DNA of 51,153 nucleotides. Origin: Paenibacillus maysiensis. GTDB lineage: Bacteria; Bacillota; Bacilli; Paenibacillales; Paenibacillaceae. Below the pieces are notes generated by a model. The model searched no databases and was not told the DNA's origin. It was given only the letters and a program-made list of their open reading frames with translations. This document shows, piece by piece, positions 41,763 through 50,759 of this stretch (position 1 is its first letter; each line of letters starts with the position of its first letter). The position numbers and the translations under genes were made by a program. The stretch is taken from contig NZ_ASRY01000341.1 in the NCBI RefSeq assembly GCF_000520815.1, positions 1 to 51,153 of the forward strand, in the 5' to 3' direction.

Positions 41763-43436
41763 ATGGGTGTACAGCTCCCTACAGCATTTGTGAAGCGCAT
41801 GAAGCAATTGCTCGGCGACGAGTTTGAGGCTTTTATGGCTGCTTATGACCATACGCCTCATGCCGGGATACGCGTCAATACGTTAAAAATTTCGGTGCAG
41901 GCGTTTAAGGCGATTTCGCCCTTTGAACTGCGGCCAATTCCGTGGTGTGATACAGGTTTTTATGTTCCGTACGGCACCAAGCCGGGGTTACATCCTTATT
42001 ATCATGCGGGACTGTATTATGTGCAGGAACCAAGTGCAATGTCTCCAGTAGAATTGCTAAATGTTGCTCAGGGTGAGGCTGTATTGGACTTGTGCGCTGC
42101 ACCGGGCGGGAAATCGACCCAAATTGCGGCCAAGCTGCAAGGAAGCGGTCTGCTCGTAACGAATGATATTAGCGCGGATCGAACCAAGGCGTTGGCTAAA
42201 AATGTGGAATTATACGGTGTGCGAAATGCCGTGGTACTGAATGAAAGCCCGGATCGAATCGCAGATGCCTTCCCTCATTTTTTTGACAAAATATTAATTG
42301 ATGCACCTTGCTCGGGTGAAGGGATGTTTCGCAAGGATGAGGATATGGCGAAGCAATGGGAAAACCATTCGGTGGACAAATGTGTAGTTATGCAGCGGGA
42401 TATTTTGCGAGTGGCAGCATCTATGTTAAGTAACGGTGGAAGAATTGTTTATTCGACCTGTACCTTTGCGCCGGAAGAAAATGAAGGGATGATCGCAGAG
42501 TTTCTGGAGGCACATCCTGATTTTGATGTTGTTCCTGCTCCTTCAGGAACGGGTTTTGCTCCAGGTCACCCGGAATGGGTGAGTGAAGCGGTTGCGGTAG
42601 ACCATCCGGAACTGCGTGGAACGGCACGCCTTTGGCCCCATCTTATAGAGGGTGAGGGTCATTTTATCGCTGTGTTGCAACATCAAGGCAGTCGTACAGC
42701 TACAGCGGATAATCAGGGAACGGTCGAATCCTTTAAATCCGCCGACAAGGACGAAAAGGCTTTGAGCATAGGTACAAGCGTAGGTGTGGATCGTACTCGT
42801 AAGAAGCAGCGGCTGTCCGTCAAGGAAGCGCCGACGCCAGGTGGACAGAGCAGGTCTGCAACTGGAGAGCACAAACGAAGTGGCAAAGGGATGGGCGGGA
42901 AATCGGGTAAAGGAGCGAATGCACGCGGCTTCGGCACCAACAAATCTCGTTTCGGCAAAGATGCGGCAAAATGGGCTGAGAGCGGACAACATGATGTACT
43001 GGAGTCCTATCTCTATTTTGTACAGGAGCAGCTTGAGGCGTCATTTGCAGGCCATATGGTAGTTTACGGAGATCGGATTTATCAGTCGCCGCTGGAATCT
43101 CATCGTCTGGACGGGCTTAAGGTGGTCCGTCCGGGCTGGTTTATGGGAACAGACAAGAATGGTCGGTTTGTGCCTTCGCACCCGCTGGCGGTGGCTTTGC
43201 GTCCTTCTGAGGTGGTCAGGAGCATAAACCTCTCCAGTTCAGACACAGAAGCCATCCGTTATTTGAAAGGTGAAACGTTATCCATCCCGGTCCAGAGAAT
43301 GACGTTGCGGAACGAAGCACAGCCCAAAGGCTACGCTCTCGTATGCATTGACGGATATTCTGCCGGATGGGGCAAATGGCAGGACGGTATGCTCAAAAAT
43401 GAATACCCTACAGGCTGGAGGTGGACATCGGTATGA
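41763..43436 (+). CDS. RsmB/NOP family RNA m5C methyltransferase (RsmF-like)
   Basis: The 557-residue protein has the RNA cytosine-5 methyltransferase core: a substrate region, then VLDLCAAPGGKSTQIAAKLQ for S-adenosylmethionine, DAPCSGEGMFRKDED with the first catalytic Cys, and STCTFAPEENE with the second. It resembles E. coli RsmF (YebU), which methylates 16S rRNA. A low-complexity insert (about 315-400, rich in Gly, Lys, Ser and Arg) separates the core from a C-terminal PUA-like domain (about 420-555). The start is unsure between ATG 41751 (weak AGGACAGG directly ahead) and ATG 41763. Its stop overlaps the start of the pseudouridine synthase. Confidence 0.88.
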   Translation: MGVQLPTAFVKRMKQLLGDEFEAFMAAYDHTPHAGIRVNTLKISVQAFKAISPFELRPIPWCDTGFYVPYGTKPGLHPYYHAGLYYVQEPSAMSPVELLNVAQGEAVLDLCAAPGGKSTQIAAKLQGSGLLVTNDISADRTKALAKNVELYGVRNAVVLNESPDRIADAFPHFFDKILIDAPCSGEGMFRKDEDMAKQWENHSVDKCVVMQRDILRVAASMLSNGGRIVYSTCTFAPEENEGMIAEFLEAHPDFDVVPAPSGTGFAPGHPEWVSEAVAVDHPELRGTARLWPHLIEGEGHFIAVLQHQGSRTATADNQGTVESFKSADKDEKALSIGTSVGVDRTRKKQRLSVKEAPTPGGQSRSATGEHKRSGKGMGGKSGKGANARGFGTNKSRFGKDAAKWAESGQHDVLESYLYFVQEQLEASFAGHMVVYGDRIYQSPLESHRLDGLKVVRPGWFMGTDKNGRFVPSHPLAVALRPSEVVRSINLSSSDTEAIRYLKGETLSIPVQRMTLRNEAQPKGYALVCIDGYSAGWGKWQDGMLKNEYPTGWRWTSV

Positions 43437-44215
43437 GTGGGAAAGGAAGACAGACGCAGCGTTTGGACAAGGTTCTAACCCATATGGGATACGGTTCGCG
43501 CAGTGATATCAAGAGACAGGTAAAGCAAGGGATGATTACCGTGAACGGTCGGACTACCAAGGATAGCGGCTTGCAGGTTCATCCGTACAACGATCAGATT
43601 GAAGTGAACGGGGAACGGGTTGTTTTTCGGGAGTACATTTATATCATGTTGCATAAGCCACCGGGCGTTATATCCGCTACCGAGGATACAAGAGAGCAGA
43701 CGGTGCTGGATTTACTGAGTGCGGAGGAACGGCATTTTGAGCCTTTCCCGGTAGGACGGCTGGATAAGGACACGGAAGGGCTGCTATTGTTAACGAACGA
43801 TGGCAAGCTGGCGCATGAACTCTTATCTCCACGACGACATGTTCCCAAAACGTATGAGGCTACGGTGTCGGGACATGTGACGGAAGAGGATATACGTCAA
43901 TTTGCAGCAGGGGTGGAGTTGGATGACGGCTATGTTACCCTTCCGGCCCAATTGACCATTCTTCGTCATGAAAAAGCGCAAGGGGCAGATGAAGAAGTCA
44001 TTTCATACATTTCACTTGTGATCCATGAAGGAAAGTTTCATCAGGTGAAGCGCATGTTTGAGGCGGTTGGCAAAAAGGTTACGTATTTGAAAAGAACGGC
44101 GATGGGTCCGTTAACGCTGGATGATCAGCTACCCTTGGGCAGCTATCGTGAGCTGTCAAACGAGGAGTTGGCATGGATCGGCCGGGATTTGGCATCTGCA
44201 ACGTCAGAGGCTTGA
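43433..44215 (+). CDS. Pseudouridine synthase, RsuA/RluB family
   Basis: The 260-residue protein has an N-terminal S4 RNA-binding domain (about 6-60, RLDKVLTHMGYGSRSDIKRQV) and a catalytic domain with the active-site Asp in PVGRLDKDTEGLLLL. Conserved HKPPGV, RRHVPKTYEA and EGKFHQVKRMFEAVGK follow in order. It isomerises a uridine in rRNA. The ATG overlaps the TGA of the methyltransferase gene (ATGA), and GGAGGTGG lies ahead of it, so the two rRNA-modifying genes are coupled. The exact target site is not known; the RsuA subtype modifies 16S rRNA. A terminator follows. Confidence 0.9.
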   Translation: MSGKGRQTQRLDKVLTHMGYGSRSDIKRQVKQGMITVNGRTTKDSGLQVHPYNDQIEVNGERVVFREYIYIMLHKPPGVISATEDTREQTVLDLLSAEERHFEPFPVGRLDKDTEGLLLLTNDGKLAHELLSPRRHVPKTYEATVSGHVTEEDIRQFAAGVELDDGYVTLPAQLTILRHEKAQGADEEVISYISLVIHEGKFHQVKRMFEAVGKKVTYLKRTAMGPLTLDDQLPLGSYRELSNEELAWIGRDLASATSEA

Positions 44216-44233
44216 TGGATATAGTGAAGCAGC

Positions 44234-44276
44234 AATGACGCACAGGCTCTTATGGGAGTTCCCTGTGCGTCATTTT
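44234..44276. terminator. Terminator between the pseudouridine synthase gene and the GGDEF gene
   Basis: AATGACGCACAGG (44234-44246) pairs with CCTGTGCGTCATT (44262-44274), perfect over 13 bases, then TTACT. Confidence 0.8.
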
Positions 44277-44322
44277 ACTATACAGACTATGATTTACAGC
44301 TAACATATGGGAGACTGCATGT

Positions 44323-45516
44323 TTATTGTGCGCGTGCCGCCCGGCTTTTTTTTACTTCTGCTGCCTTATAAGCTGTGACCTTGTTTTTGCCCGTTGTTTT
44401 GGATATGTACATAGCCTGATCGGCCTGTTTAACCAGTTCATCCGGGTTCATTTCCTTCTTTAACGTGCTGTGCCCGACGCTGATGGTCACGATGCTTTCA
44501 TCGGCGACCCGTTCACGGATTCGTTCCGCGACCTGTCCGACCTTGGCCCGCCGATCAACCACCATCGCGACCAACTCCTCACCGCCGTATCTTCCGGTTA
44601 GTCCGATTTCATCCAGTTCTTCTTCCATAATCTGTGCAACCTGTTTAAGTACATCATCCGCGCGGGCATGGCCCTGCGTATCATTCAGCTTTTTGAAATT
44701 ATCAATATCGCAAAAAATGACCGACACGCGGATTCCCTGCTCCATATATCGCCGCAATCGCCCCGAAAAGTATTTACGGTTATACAGGCCAGTCAAACCA
44801 TCAGTAATGGAGGAACGGTAAATCCGTTGAAGCAGCTCCACAATCCGTTCAAACAGGATTAGAAACAACGTAGTGTAATACAGCAATGGCAAAAATGACA
44901 TCCATAGGACTGTGCTTGTTGCAACTTTTTCAGCCGGAATGTCGGCTCGCAACCACAGACAGCCAAGCCAAAGCAAATAGAACAGCAAGCCCAGTGCAAA
45001 CTTTTTGGGCTGACCGATTCGTGGGATGATGAACACTAGGCTTAAAGTAAGCACAATGAGTCGATAAAGCAGGGTGAACCCGACGAGATTTGCTGCGCTG
45101 ATCCAACTGGGCAGCAATCCGGCAGCCCATGCACTAACTGGCAATATCAGTAGCGCTCCCAGCAATAGCAAAGACCATGCTCCTGCACGTTTTAGCTTCC
45201 GGTAGAGCTGAAATACGGCGGCATTGGTAAGCACGAAGGCAGCAGCCTCCAGCGTATTTTGCCACACGATTCCTTGCAGCGGCATTGTGCCGCCACCTGC
45301 CGAATAGAGATTCATGGCTTCATATGTCATAATAAAAATAGTGGCAACCGAAAAAAGGATATAGGCTTTTTTTCGCTGTCTGCTATATATGATCACGCAC
45401 ATCAGCGCCATCATGAGTATAATATACAAACCGCAGGCGGCACTTACAGCTCCGGCCAGAGATGGGAAACCGAAGGTTCCCGATAAGGACAACAACGTCA
45501 ACGTCACCGACTCCAT
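44323..45516 (-). CDS. Diguanylate cyclase with a membrane sensor domain
   Basis: The 397-residue protein has about seven or eight membrane segments (about 20-225), followed by a GGDEF domain (about 240-385). The catalytic core reads GRYGGEEL, so the cyclase motif is intact (GGEEL) and ITDGLTGLYNRKYF marks the domain start. Two departures stand out: the usual GHxxGD nucleotide site reads GHARADD, and the inhibitory I-site RxxD before the core reads DEIG. It should make c-di-GMP in response to a membrane signal. The start is unsure: ATG 45516 has no clear site, while GGAG sits nine bases before an in-frame TTG at 45501. It stands alone. Confidence 0.85.
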   Translation of the reverse strand: MESVTLTLLSLSGTFGFPSLAGAVSAACGLYIILMMALMCVIIYSRQRKKAYILFSVATIFIMTYEAMNLYSAGGGTMPLQGIVWQNTLEAAAFVLTNAAVFQLYRKLKRAGAWSLLLLGALLILPVSAWAAGLLPSWISAANLVGFTLLYRLIVLTLSLVFIIPRIGQPKKFALGLLFYLLWLGCLWLRADIPAEKVATSTVLWMSFLPLLYYTTLFLILFERIVELLQRIYRSSITDGLTGLYNRKYFSGRLRRYMEQGIRVSVIFCDIDNFKKLNDTQGHARADDVLKQVAQIMEEELDEIGLTGRYGGEELVAMVVDRRAKVGQVAERIRERVADESIVTISVGHSTLKKEMNPDELVKQADQAMYISKTTGKNKVTAYKAAEVKKSRAARAQ

Positions 45517-45711
45517 CTGTATAGATAGTCAGTCTATTGAACGGGGGATATCGTTTCCGATACAATAGACAGGATTTATTCCATTTAAAATGTTATAATT
45601 TTCTTTTGTACTTAACAATTATTCTCAATATATCATTTTTCAGAAAATCCGGAAACCTATACATACAACCTGTGTTCCGGGCAGTACAACGCTTGAAAGG
45701 GGAAGCACGTC

Positions 45712-46836
45712 ATGAAATTGCTACAGGCTCTCTTTTTCCCACCCGAGCAACCGGGCGGCGTTTCATCTATGATTCCATATCTGCAAGAGCGATTTATGTC
45801 CTCGCGTTGGGAAATGGAGCTATTTTCAATCCCTAAACGGATTCGCAACAAGGGCAGGGATGAAGTGATATTTGATACCTTTGACTGGACGCAATATGAA
45901 CAATATCCGATTGTCCAAAAATATATTCAGACGTACCGTGACTATTTGTGGTGGACCCGGCTTCGCATTCAGAAGCCCTTTGATCTCATTCATGCTCATC
46001 ACCCGATTGCCGGGATTGCTATGAAAACTGTTTTTCCCGACATCCCGCTCGTTCAGACGATTCACTCTTCTTATGAGAAGGAGTTAATTCTAAACGGTAA
46101 AATAGAGGAGAACGGTCCCGAGCATCAATTTCTGGTGTCCTTGTATCGGGAGCTGGAGCATAAGGCCGATCGCCTGATTGCAGTATCTCATTCTTTCCAG
46201 CATTACTTGACGCCTTATGTACAAAATCCGCAAGATATTGTGGTCATTCCGAATGGATATGATGAGAAACGTTTTAAGCCCATACCACATGAAAATGAAG
46301 TGACACAGCTTATAACCGTCTGCCGCCTCGTCCCAGCTAAAGGATTGGATATTTTGTTACAGGCCTGCGCTGAGTTGAAAAAGAGAAATCAGCATTATGT
46401 GCTGCATATTATCGGAGATGGTCCCATTCGACCCGAGCTGGAAGAGCTGGCGCGGCAGTTGGATATTTACCATGAAACGATCTTTTATGGATACACGCTT
46501 CATCCAGAAGAGTTTATGCCTTTTTTTGATGTGTTTGTTTTGCCTTCACGAGCGGAGGCCTTTGGTTCCGTGTTTGCGGAGGCCGCTTTGAGCTGTTTGG
46601 CTTTGGTGGGTACAGAGGTGGGAGGAATACCGGAGCAAATTGAGGATGGCGTAAATGGTCTGCTTGTGCCACCCGACAGTCCGGGGGCACTTGCAGACGC
46701 ATTGGAAAAGGTTATCGCAGACCCTGCCTATCGTTATGAGCTGGCGCGATCTGCCTGCGACAAGGCTAAATCGAGCTATTCCCTGAGCAGGGCTGTCAAT
46801 GAGCTAAAGAAAATGTATTTGAAATTCCAGCCCTAA
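45712..46836 (+). CDS. Family 4 glycosyltransferase
   Basis: The 374-residue protein has the GT-B fold of family 4. The N-terminal domain has FFPPEQPGGVSSMI and AHHPIAG, the C-terminal domain has VCRLVPAKGLDILLQA for nucleotide-sugar binding, and the E-x7-E motif lies in EAFGSVFAEAALS, with GGIPEQIEDGVNGLLV after it. It should transfer a sugar from a nucleotide sugar to an unknown acceptor, with retention of configuration. It is cytoplasmic or membrane-associated. GAAAGGGG lies ahead of the ATG. It is a lone gene, not in a polysaccharide cluster. Its stop overlaps the stop of the convergent ykvI. Confidence 0.88.
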   Translation: MKLLQALFFPPEQPGGVSSMIPYLQERFMSSRWEMELFSIPKRIRNKGRDEVIFDTFDWTQYEQYPIVQKYIQTYRDYLWWTRLRIQKPFDLIHAHHPIAGIAMKTVFPDIPLVQTIHSSYEKELILNGKIEENGPEHQFLVSLYRELEHKADRLIAVSHSFQHYLTPYVQNPQDIVVIPNGYDEKRFKPIPHENEVTQLITVCRLVPAKGLDILLQACAELKKRNQHYVLHIIGDGPIRPELEELARQLDIYHETIFYGYTLHPEEFMPFFDVFVLPSRAEAFGSVFAEAALSCLALVGTEVGGIPEQIEDGVNGLLVPPDSPGALADALEKVIADPAYRYELARSACDKAKSSYSLSRAVNELKKMYLKFQP

Positions 46837-47939
46837 CCATGGCGTGTACCACCTGATTTTGAATCAGAATGCCGAAAGCTGGAGCGAGGACGTGAGGAAC
46901 GGAAGGGTCCCCCACGTCCTGCCATGATCAGCTTGCTCACCCACATCAGACTAAGCATCCCGAAAATGGGATATAGAACGGACAGCAGTGAGCTGAAACC
47001 AAACTGACTGATTAGAAAACATGTGAGCATAATGAATAGTGTGATGAGCTTAGGCGAAATTTGGATATGCTGGCGGATTTGCAGACTGACACCGTAAATG
47101 TCGGCCACAAAGGTACTGAAGATTTCCATGAAAATGAGTAAAATATAAATGATTTCGACCAGGGCCCCCAGACGGTAAGCAATGCTTCCCATCGGGATCT
47201 CAAATTGCCGAATTCCCGGCATATGTGCCGACATGGCAAAGTGAGCAGACATGAGCATAAACCCGACGCCAATCCCGCCCAAAACCCCGCCCCAGCGAAT
47301 CGTTTTGCGGGAAAAGGTTTGACTGCCGAGTGGTACAAGCACAGCTTGGGCCATTGCCAGATTGAAGGAAGTATACAGCAGCGGAGAAATCCAGGCTCGC
47401 AGTATACTATAATCGGACGTATTTGTAATAAAGCTCTGCGGGTTTGGCATGGAGAGTGTGCTGTTAATGAGCAGGATAGACATAATCATCATCATAGGGA
47501 CAACAATGGTGTTCATATGCAGGATAGCCTTGATTCCTTTGCTCAGCAGTAGATATGTTCCGATCAGTGTAATGAGCAGTCCGGTCTGGTAATGCAGGTG
47601 GAGGCGTTCAACGAAAACAGAACCCGCTCCTGCCAGCATAACACTGTTGACACCAATGAGTATGATGAGCGTGAACCAGCTAATCCATTTGCCGGCTCTG
47701 GCTCCAAAAAGGTGCTTGTTCAGATCCTCGTAGGACCGAGCTGAAATATCGTGAGCGATCAGCATCATTTTCGTACCCAGCCATACAAATATGAGTGTGG
47801 ACAGCATGATGGTGAGTGTAGCCCAACGTCCGTACTGTGTAAAAAACTGCAATATTTCTTGTCCGGTAGCAAATCCGGCACCGACGATTGTTCCGATGTA
47901 TGTAAAAGCAATCTGCAAAACATGAATATTACGTTTCAT
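46833..47939 (-). CDS. ykvI: YkvI family membrane transporter-like protein
   Basis: The 368-residue protein has about ten membrane segments and starts with the motif IGTIVGAGFATGQEILQFF, the signature of YkvI-type proteins distantly related to amino-acid/sodium symporters. The transported substrate is unknown. The basic, Ser-rich C-terminus (about 340-368, RSSRPRSSFRHSDSK) is cytoplasmic. Its TAG overlaps the TAA of the glycosyltransferase gene in the shared bases CTAA at 46833-46836. GGAGGG lies ahead of the ATG. The gene stands alone on its strand. Confidence 0.82.
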   Translation of the reverse strand: MKRNIHVLQIAFTYIGTIVGAGFATGQEILQFFTQYGRWATLTIMLSTLIFVWLGTKMMLIAHDISARSYEDLNKHLFGARAGKWISWFTLIILIGVNSVMLAGAGSVFVERLHLHYQTGLLITLIGTYLLLSKGIKAILHMNTIVVPMMMIMSILLINSTLSMPNPQSFITNTSDYSILRAWISPLLYTSFNLAMAQAVLVPLGSQTFSRKTIRWGGVLGGIGVGFMLMSAHFAMSAHMPGIRQFEIPMGSIAYRLGALVEIIYILLIFMEIFSTFVADIYGVSLQIRQHIQISPKLITLFIMLTCFLISQFGFSSLLSVLYPIFGMLSLMWVSKLIMAGRGGPFRSSRPRSSFRHSDSKSGGTRHG

Positions 47940-48080
47940 CCCCAGTCCCTCCTTGCCTGCTTGAATAACGCTGTAGCGAGCATATAATACAAACTATGTT
48001 CAACTGAAATGGGACATGACTGGATGAGACTGAAAATAATTATTTTGAATTTAACGATTAGCTTGACGGGAGCGTAATTT

Positions 48081-48686
48081 ATGGGTCAAATCCTTGCATG
48101 GATACTGGAATACGGATATTTGGCAATGTTCGGCTTGCTTGCCCTTGGAGTAGCTGGTATGCCGATACCTGACGAAGTGCTGATGATCGCCTTCGGCGGG
48201 CTTGTGTCTCAAGGACACTACAACTTTATTGCCGCGCTGGCAGTCACATTTTCCGGAAGTATGACTGGCATGATGCTCAGTTATACGCTCGGTCGTTTGC
48301 TTGGCAAGCCGCTGCTGCACCGATACGGTAAATGGGTGAGGCTTACGCCATCGAGAATTGCTTCTTCCGAGAACTGGTTCGGACGCTACGGCACTTGGGG
48401 CATTCTGTTCGGTTACTTTGTCCCTGGCTTGCGACATGTGTCCTCATATCTGGCAGGTACGACCCGTTTGAGCGTCTTTCGCTATATGATGTATGCATCG
48501 GCGGGCGCATTGCTGTGGTGCGGTACGTTTCTGGGAATTGGACATGCGGTGGGCATGCACTGGGAACAGGTGGCGAAGCTGATGGAAAGGGTGACACATC
48601 GGGTAGGGCTGGCAGTCATTCTTCTGATTATTTTGGGAGGAATAGTCGCGTGGTTTTGGAATAAGCGTAAAAAAAATGTCACATGA
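48081..48686 (+). CDS. DedA family membrane protein
   Basis: The 201-residue protein matches the DedA/SNARE-associated family: GVAGMPIPDEVLMIAFGGLVS, TLGRLLGKPLLHRYGKWVRLT, FGRYGTWGILFGYFVPGLRHV (GYFVPGLRH is the conserved loop) and ending with a basic stretch. DedA proteins act in lipid scrambling or undecaprenyl phosphate recycling and proton-linked membrane homeostasis. GGGAG lies ahead of the ATG. About five membrane segments are predicted. It is 86 bases upstream of xpt with no hairpin between, so the two may be transcribed together. Confidence 0.88.
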   Translation: MGQILAWILEYGYLAMFGLLALGVAGMPIPDEVLMIAFGGLVSQGHYNFIAALAVTFSGSMTGMMLSYTLGRLLGKPLLHRYGKWVRLTPSRIASSENWFGRYGTWGILFGYFVPGLRHVSSYLAGTTRLSVFRYMMYASAGALLWCGTFLGIGHAVGMHWEQVAKLMERVTHRVGLAVILLIILGGIVAWFWNKRKKNVT

Positions 48687-48772
48687 ACGTATGGGAAAGC
48701 AAGCTATGGCTTGAAAACGTCAGGTGATGTATGGTACTTTTACCGCATAGGAATGCCGTGGGAGGTCATGGA

Positions 48773-49345
48773 ATGGAAGTATTAAAGGAACGGATTTTAA
48801 AAGAAGGCGTCGTTGCGTCGGATCAGGTGTTGAAGCTGGATGGCTTACTTAATCACCAGGTTGATCCGGAGTTGACGATGGAAATGGGACGAGAGTTCGC
48901 AGCCCGTTTCCGGGAAGAGAATATCACGAGAGTGGTAACCGTGGAATCCTCAGGTATTGCCATAGGTTTCGCAACAGCATTGGAGCTGGGTGTACCGCTG
49001 GTGTTTGCCCGCCGCAAAAAAACTTTATTGGCCGACCCGGACGCATTATGCGAACGTGTGCCTTCATTTACGAAAGGCATTGTCACGGACATTATGCTGT
49101 CCCGTCAATTTATTCATGAGCATGACCGTGTTCTGTTCATTGATGATATTATCGCCAATGGTGATGCCGCAAGAGGTATGGTCAAAATCATTCAACGCTC
49201 CGGTGCGGAGCTGGTCGGATTCGGCGTGGCCGTGGAAAAATGCTTCCAGGCTGGAGCGAGAACGATCCGGGAGCAGGGTATACGGGTAGAGTCACTTGTC
49301 AGAATTTCATCGTTAACGGACGGCAAGATCGAGTTTGCCGAATAG
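48773..49345 (+). CDS. xpt: Xanthine phosphoribosyltransferase
   Basis: The 190-residue enzyme converts xanthine and PRPP to XMP in purine salvage. The PRPP-binding loop VLFIDDIIANGDAARG is typical, with VVTVESSGIAIGFATAL upstream and RRKKTLLADPDA in the flexible loop. The ATG at 48773 is seven bases after GGGAGG; the frame is open to 48731 but the added residues are before the site. In Bacillus, xpt is preceded by a guanine riboswitch and joined to pbuX; here neither is seen, and the upstream gap is only 86 bases. Confidence 0.92.
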   Translation: MEVLKERILKEGVVASDQVLKLDGLLNHQVDPELTMEMGREFAARFREENITRVVTVESSGIAIGFATALELGVPLVFARRKKTLLADPDALCERVPSFTKGIVTDIMLSRQFIHEHDRVLFIDDIIANGDAARGMVKIIQRSGAELVGFGVAVEKCFQAGARTIREQGIRVESLVRISSLTDGKIEFAE

Positions 49346-49448
49346 TAACAATTCAGAAACTGCTGATCCTTATTTCTAATAATAACCTTTGCATGAGCTT
49401 CAATTTCGCTTATAATATAGATAAGGTTTTGGGAGAGGAGGCAGCAAC

Positions 49449-49793
49449 ATGGGGAAAGAGCAATTGACCGAACAGTTTTTTCTGGAAAAACTGGCAGCGG
49501 CTAAAGTACATTTTGAACGTGCCTTGGATTGTAAGCATACGGAATTTGACGATTTGTATCCCTATATGATTGAACATCCTCAGTTTTTTTGGTACAAACG
49601 CTATGTGGCCTGGTCTGAGTTGTTGACGTTGGTTAACTTATGCGAAGAATTGTCCTTCTCTTGGAAAGAAGAATTTACTGCCCACCAAGTGGAGTACGTA
49701 GATCAGCGAGTGTTGTCTGCACAAGTGCTGGACTTCTGGTACGAGAAGAACGATACAAAAGAACATGATCACAGTGTAAATCAATCGGGATAA
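49449..49793 (+). CDS. Conserved-looking hypothetical protein, 114 residues
   Basis: The product is an acidic, soluble, mostly helical protein with many aromatic residues (FFLEKLAAAKVHFERAL, then HPQFFWYKRYVAWSELL). I do not recognise a family. GGAGAGGAGG lies nine bases before the ATG, and codon use is like its neighbours, so it should be expressed. It lies 103 bases after xpt on the same strand. A hairpin with a T run follows it. Confidence 0.75.
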   Translation: MGKEQLTEQFFLEKLAAAKVHFERALDCKHTEFDDLYPYMIEHPQFFWYKRYVAWSELLTLVNLCEELSFSWKEEFTAHQVEYVDQRVLSAQVLDFWYEKNDTKEHDHSVNQSG

Positions 49794-49833
49794 TTTGTTG
49801 CTCTGTTGGCAATCCATATAAGTAGTAAGAGGG

Positions 49834-49869
49834 AAGAGACCTAAATGATTTTGTTTAGGTCTCTTTTTA
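49834..49869 (+). terminator. Terminator after the 114-residue gene
   Basis: AGAGACCTAAA (49835-49845) pairs with TTTAGGTCTCT (49854-49864), then TTTTAA. Confidence 0.88.
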
Positions 49870-49933
49870 AACTTTTTAATGTGCATAAATGATAGCCGCA
49901 ATATTAGAAAAAAGTGTATAAGGAGGGACAAGG

Positions 49934-50155
49934 ATGATTAAGGATGAAGATTTAGATGCCTATCGGCTCTCCGGTGAGAAGGTACGCGTCGTGCGGGATG
50001 GACTGGAGTCCAACGATGTGATTGGTATTGTGCTGGCGTGGGACGAGGAGCAGGTGCTTATTCGCCGCCAGAATCGGCGTGTGGTCAAGCTGGATCGCAG
50101 CTATACATATCAGCCTTTCAGCGAGCCGCGTCATAATCCAGTAGAGATGGATTAG
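49934..50155 (+). CDS. Small hypothetical protein, 73 residues
   Basis: The 73-residue product is a charged protein, with VRVVRDGLESNDVIGIVLAWDEEQVLIRRQNRRVV in two parts that read as beta strands around a turn; this resembles a small SH3-like or Sm-like barrel, but I cannot name a family. AAGGAGGGA lies seven to ten bases ahead of the ATG, which makes it convincing as a gene. It stands alone between terminator and the next gene. Confidence 0.75.
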   Translation: MIKDEDLDAYRLSGEKVRVVRDGLESNDVIGIVLAWDEEQVLIRRQNRRVVKLDRSYTYQPFSEPRHNPVEMD

Positions 50156-50294
50156 GGGAATGGGCTTCGGGTTGGCTGGATAAAAGGGTTTGAAGTGACT
50201 GGAAAAAATAGGTGTACGCCTTGATGGCATATGCAGCCTGTAAACCGGGCACAGTACATAAGAATATACTCCATATGAGAGGGTGTGCTGTGTC

Positions 50295-50624
50295 TTGACG
50301 GTTATGAATGAAAAAATACATGCGTATAAGGATCAAATCAGTCATTTAGAGAATAAGTTGCCTGAGGTAGTCCAAGCATATCACCGTTTTACCGGAGAGT
50401 GTTTTCAAGCCGGGAGTCTGGATGAAAAGAGCAAGCAACTGATCGCTCTAGGTATTGGTTTGTTTGCCAATAATGAGGTATGCACATTTTATCACGTTGA
50501 TGAGGCTCGGTCCAAAGGAGCTAGTGATCAGGAGATTATGGAGACCATAGCTGTAGCTGCAGCGGTAGGCGGAGGACACGCTCTAAGCCAAGGGGTTACA
50601 CGTGTACAGAAGGCGCTGCAATAA
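50295..50624 (+). CDS. Carboxymuconolactone decarboxylase/AhpD-like protein
   Basis: The 109-residue protein has the fold pattern of the carboxymuconolactone decarboxylase family, YurZ type: LDEKSKQLIALGIGL, the motif NNEVCTFYHVDEA with one Cys and the His (the second Cys of CxxC is Tyr), and the ASDQEIMETIAVAAAVGGG segment that closes the helical bundle. AhpD-like members reduce peroxides with a CxxC pair; the lone Cys suggests a different reaction. TTG at 50295 is chosen for distance to AGAGGG; ATG 50304 and GTG 50283 are in frame. A strong hairpin follows. Confidence 0.8.
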   Translation: MTVMNEKIHAYKDQISHLENKLPEVVQAYHRFTGECFQAGSLDEKSKQLIALGIGLFANNEVCTFYHVDEARSKGASDQEIMETIAVAAAVGGGHALSQGVTRVQKALQ

Positions 50625-50696
50625 AGCGAATTATTAATGGATATGCTTCACACTCATTCATAGCGGGTAGGAATGGATAACGATAGCTGATTATGT

Positions 50697-50738
50697 AAAG
50701 AAGCTTCCGAGCACGGTTGTGCCTGCGGAAGCTTCTTT
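50697..50738. terminator. Bidirectional terminator near the window edge
   Basis: AAAGAAGCTTCCG (50697-50709) pairs perfectly with CGGAAGCTTCTTT (50726-50738). It serves the convergent CMD-like gene and the minus-strand gene. Confidence 0.9.
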
Positions 50739-50759
50739 CGTTTGCGGGCTGTGCGGGGA

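Noticed and set aside
48687..48772. Guanine riboswitch ahead of xpt
   Set aside because: Only 86 bases are available and the conserved purine-aptamer core is absent.
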